DNA of 15,487 nt from the NCBI GenBank assembly GCA_031259605.1, contig JAIRLE010000082.1:1-15487 (forward strand), in the 5' to 3' direction. This document shows, piece by piece, positions 13,976-15,487 of this stretch. This stretch comes from Zoogloeaceae bacterium (GTDB taxonomy: Bacteria > Pseudomonadota > Gammaproteobacteria > Burkholderiales > Rhodocyclaceae). Position 1 is the first letter of the stretch, and each line of letters starts with the position of its first letter. The notes below the pieces were generated by a model that saw nothing but the letters and a program-made list of their open reading frames with translations, was not told the DNA's origin and made no database searches. A program made the position numbers and the translations under genes.

Positions 13976-14204
13976 CCTTTTGGGCTTCATTGCCGCCCGC
14001 AAAGCCAAGGTTGGCGGCAATGATCGCCTGTGCCTGATGGCGGTTTTCCGCCCTCATCGCTTCCCGAAAAAAAAGCGCCAACTGGCGGGCGGTGTAGTGC
14101 ATCAGTTCGCTTCTGGCGTGGCCGTGGCGGATGAGGGCGGCGAAGATTTCTCCCCAGCCGTCTTTTCCGCTGCCTTTCTGAACTCCGCCACCAGGCGGCG
14201 CAGA
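13953..14204 (-). CDS. Tail assembly chaperone -1 frame extension (T-like part of a G-GT product)
   Basis: After slipping at 14210-14204 the -1 frame is open for 83 codons: SAPPGGGVQKGSGKDGWGEI, then FAALIRHGHARSELMHYTAR, QLALFFREAMRAENRHQAQA and IIAANLGF to the TAA at 13953-13955. The pattern of Trp, a short helix with GHAR, YTxRQL and FYREA/FFREA is that of the T-like domain of lambda-type GT chaperones, which recruit the tape measure protein. The coding signal starts well before the internal ATG at 14102 (which overlaps the upstream TGA), so fusion by frameshift explains it better than an independent 49-residue gene, although coupled re-initiation at that ATG is possible. Predicted fusion: 127 plus 83, or 210 residues. 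Confidence 0.8.
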   Translation of the reverse strand, partial: SAPPGGGVQKGSGKDGWGEIFAALIRHGHARSELMHYTARQLALFFREAMRAENRHQAQAIIAANLGFAGGNEAQKAISRLTR

Positions 14205-14584
14205 AAAAAACCCTGATTGGCGCTCCAGAACGCCCCCAGCAGCGCCTCCGCTTGTGCGCCGTGCAGGTCTTCGACGAAGGCGGGCGGCTTGCCAGTGGCA
14301 ACGCAGAGCAGCGTCATGAACGAATCATGGCAGGCGACGAACGCCTCCAGAATGGCGTCGGGGTTGTCATCCTGCGCGGCGCGGGCAAGTTCGGCGGTGA
14401 CTTCGGAGAGTTCCCGCCAATACTTCAACTGCTCGCCAAAGCGCAATTCCCGCGCTGTGACCTCCTCGCCAGCGAGGGTGAGCGTGATGTCGGGCGCGAG
14501 GATTTCCAGATCGTCGGGCGGCGCGGCGGCGCGCGGGTGTGCCGCCGCCTGCCGTTCCCGCTTGCCGGACAGTGCCCTTGCCAT
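14102..14584 (-). CDS. Tail assembly chaperone (G-like)
   Basis: 160 residues, acidic and helical (LEILAPDITLTLAGEEVTAR, FGEQLKYWRELSEVTAELAR, then FVACHDSFMTLLCVATGKP). Size, position between tube and tape measure genes and the frameshift signal identify it as the G-like chaperone that coats the tape measure protein during tail assembly. The start at 14584 follows the tube stop closely and has GGAG seven bases upstream. The in-frame product ends after a Ser/Thr/Ala-rich tail (SSPPSSATATPEAN), typical of the low-complexity end of the unshifted form. The frame 0 codons at 14209-14204 are TTT TTT, the slippery site. Confidence 0.85.
   Translation of the reverse strand: MARALSGKRERQAAAHPRAAAPPDDLEILAPDITLTLAGEEVTARELRFGEQLKYWRELSEVTAELARAAQDDNPDAILEAFVACHDSFMTLLCVATGKPPAFVEDLHGAQAEALLGAFWSANQGFFLRRLVAEFRKAAEKTAGEKSSPPSSATATPEAN
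14204..14210 (-). promoter_or_regulatory. Programmed -1 ribosomal frameshift slippery heptamer
   Basis: Seven T residues on the coding strand, read in frame 0 as GGT TTT TTT CTG. This is a perfect X XXY YYZ heptamer (T TTT TTT), so both ribosome-bound tRNAs can re-pair after a one-base slip, and the -1 frame then continues for 83 codons. I did not find an obvious strong pseudoknot by eye, but the following ~25 bases (GCGCCGCCTGGTGGCGGAG) can fold into a GC-rich hairpin (CCGCC with GGCGG). Confidence 0.85.
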
Positions 14585-14585
14585 T

Positions 14586-15080
14586 TTATTGCTCCAGCGT
14601 CAGCGAACCGAAGCCGCCGAGTTCGCCGGTCATCAGTTCCGCGACCGCCAACAAGCTGCCGGTGAGTTCAAACGAACCGAACTCCTCATGGTGCAGATTG
14701 AGTTCGTAGGCCGGATTGAAGCGCACGCGATACAAATCCACGATCACCTTCGAGTTGTCCAGGGTATTGACGCCGACCATCTTCAGGAAGCGTTCCGGCG
14801 GCGTGGTGGTGAACAGGCCAGTGGTTTGTGCCGCGCCGTAGTCGTAGGCGGCCTTGATCGGTTGCGTCAGCGAGGTCGTGGAGAGCAGCTTGATGAGGCC
14901 GCCCGCCGCGTTCTCCACCGAGTAGTGCGTACCCTCGACCAGCCCGACCGGCGTGCCGGTGGAATCGGAGAGGACGAGATTGGAAACCAGCGCGTGATCG
15001 AGCTGGATCAGGGTTCCGTCCGTGGAGGTGGGCAGTTCCTCCGCCGTCGCCGATCCCGACAGCGCCGCGCCCGTCGCCAC
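14586..15080 (-). CDS. Phage major tail tube protein, N-terminally truncated
   Basis: About 164 residues of a beta-rich tail tube protein: LIQLDHALVSNLVLSDSTGT, VGLVEGTHYSVENAAGGLIK, AAYDYGAAQTTGLFTTTPPE and ELMTGELGGFGSLTLEQ. Tube proteins of this type are normally about 290-320 residues, so roughly the first 130 are missing. A GTG at 15080 can serve as an apparent start, but no ribosome-binding site is seen and the frame is open upstream to a TAG near 15111. The sequence to the right belongs to an unrelated gene on the other strand. I take this as a truncated gene, not a working short form. It is followed at once by the chaperone gene. Confidence 0.8.
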   Translation of the reverse strand: MATGAALSGSATAEELPTSTDGTLIQLDHALVSNLVLSDSTGTPVGLVEGTHYSVENAAGGLIKLLSTTSLTQPIKAAYDYGAAQTTGLFTTTPPERFLKMVGVNTLDNSKVIVDLYRVRFNPAYELNLHHEEFGSFELTGSLLAVAELMTGELGGFGSLTLEQ

Positions 15081-15087
15081 GCTGGCG

Positions 15088-15487
15088 CACGGTGAGCACC
15101 TGCTGGACTACGAGGTTATGGCCGAATATCGGCAAAGATTCTCCGAATACTGCATAAAAGGGTATGACTACGAAAATGACAGCGCCAACAAGGGGAAGGC
15201 GCGGGACGCTGGCCTCACCTTTTTCCGCCCGCTGGAAATCGTCGCCGACAAACACGGCAAGGGCGCGGGCGGCTGCGCCCGCCGCGCCGAACTGGAACGC
15301 AACCGCCGCCTGGCGCGCGCGCATCGCCTGGAATTGAACGTCCAGGGTTGGCGGTTTCAGGGATCAGGAATCAGGGATCAGGGATCAGATGGGCGCTTGT
15401 GGGCGATCAACACGCAGGTGCGCGTGGTCATCCCGCAAGAGGACATCGATGACGTGTTCCTGATTGGCGACCGCAGCTTCACCCTCG
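15088..15487 (+). CDS. Mu gpP-like tail protein, C-terminal part (5'-truncated, runs off window)
   Basis: The plus strand encodes EHLLDYEVMAEYRQRFSEYC, then TFFRPLEIVADKHGKGAGGC, RRAELERNRRLARAHRLELN, VQGWRF and GRLWAINTQVRVVIPQEDID, ending FLIGDRSFTL at the window edge. The order (RFSEYxVKG, a charged spacer, RPLxIxAD, ARRRAExERNRR, VQGWR, LWxxNTxVRV) is the C-terminal half of the Mu-like baseplate hub protein gpP of contractile-tailed phages. The N-terminal half is absent: to the left lies the antisense truncated tail tube. An ATG at 15118 is in frame, but no true start is supported. The repeat block at 15358-15392 is inserted in frame. It comes from a different phage type than the siphovirus-like operon on its left. 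Confidence 0.75.
15358..15392. repeat. Heptamer repeat inserted in frame within the gpP-like gene
   Basis: Units CAGGGAT, CAGGAAT, CAGGGAT and CAGGGAT followed by CAGATGG lie inside coding sequence between VQGWRF and GRLWAINT, adding about QGSGIRDQGSD. The frame is kept on both sides, consistent with an added length divisible by 21. Same unit family as the intergenic arrays at 4971-4991 and 7505-7525. Confidence 0.85.

Noticed and set aside
13953..14102. Independent 49-aa gene starting at the ATG at 14102
   Set aside because: The coding signal in this frame begins far upstream of that ATG and is reached by the slippery heptamer, so a frameshift extension explains it better. Coupled re-initiation is not excluded.
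13987..14301. 104-codon minus-strand frame overlapping the chaperone
   Set aside because: This is the third frame, not the -1 frame; it is Arg-rich and without tail chaperone features.
14217..15095. 292-codon plus-strand frame
   Set aside because: Antisense to both the chaperone and tail tube genes, which have family-like sequence; a GC-driven shadow.

Overview
The window reads as a high-GC proteobacterial chromosome segment (beta- or gammaproteobacterial in flavour; I do not name a genus). The bacterial part is the C-terminal outer-membrane beta-barrel of an autotransporter adhesin at the left edge (1-975, + strand). Most of the rest is a leftward (minus strand) prophage tail-morphogenesis operon, bounded on both sides by broken mobile-element genes.

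Layout: (a) 1-975, autotransporter barrel. (b) 976-1607, a graveyard of integration sequences: the N-terminal arm-binding domain of a P4-type tyrosine recombinase (minus strand), five ATGCCCCC-type repeats like integrase arm sites, a GC-rich stem-loop with a T tract on the minus strand, a short sequence resembling the 3' end of a tRNA-Leu (probable old att core), a set of 10-bp phased repeats, and the C-terminal tip of another tyrosine recombinase (plus strand), broken by a frame change. (c) 1608-15080, minus strand, in transcription order from the right: truncated tail tube protein, tail assembly chaperone with an apparent programmed -1 frameshift (canonical T TTT TTT heptamer), a 1430-aa tape measure protein, two related-looking ~275-aa structural proteins, a 557-aa tail protein, a DUF2163/phiJL001 Gp84-like hub component with a conserved cysteine set, two small proteins, and a 954-aa tail-tip hub carrying a LamG-like domain inside its C-terminal region. 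A two- or three-helix membrane protein gene sits on the opposite strand between chaperone and tape measure. (d) 15088-15487, plus strand, the C-terminal part of a Mu gpP-like tail protein, starting at a head-on junction with the truncated tail tube gene.

Together the minus-strand genes would build the shaft core, ruler and adhesive tip of a long siphovirus-type tail. No head, portal, terminase, lysis, peptidase or regulatory gene is visible, and the tube gene has lost its N-terminus, so this is a remnant or at most a donor of tail parts, although the tail reading frames are intact. A striking overlay is a family of 7-bp-periodic repeats (ATCAGGR / CTGTCCT and variants) in nearly every loose intergenic gap of the operon, at the autotransporter stop codon, and in frame inside the gpP fragment; several supply the apparent Shine-Dalgarno of the next gene.
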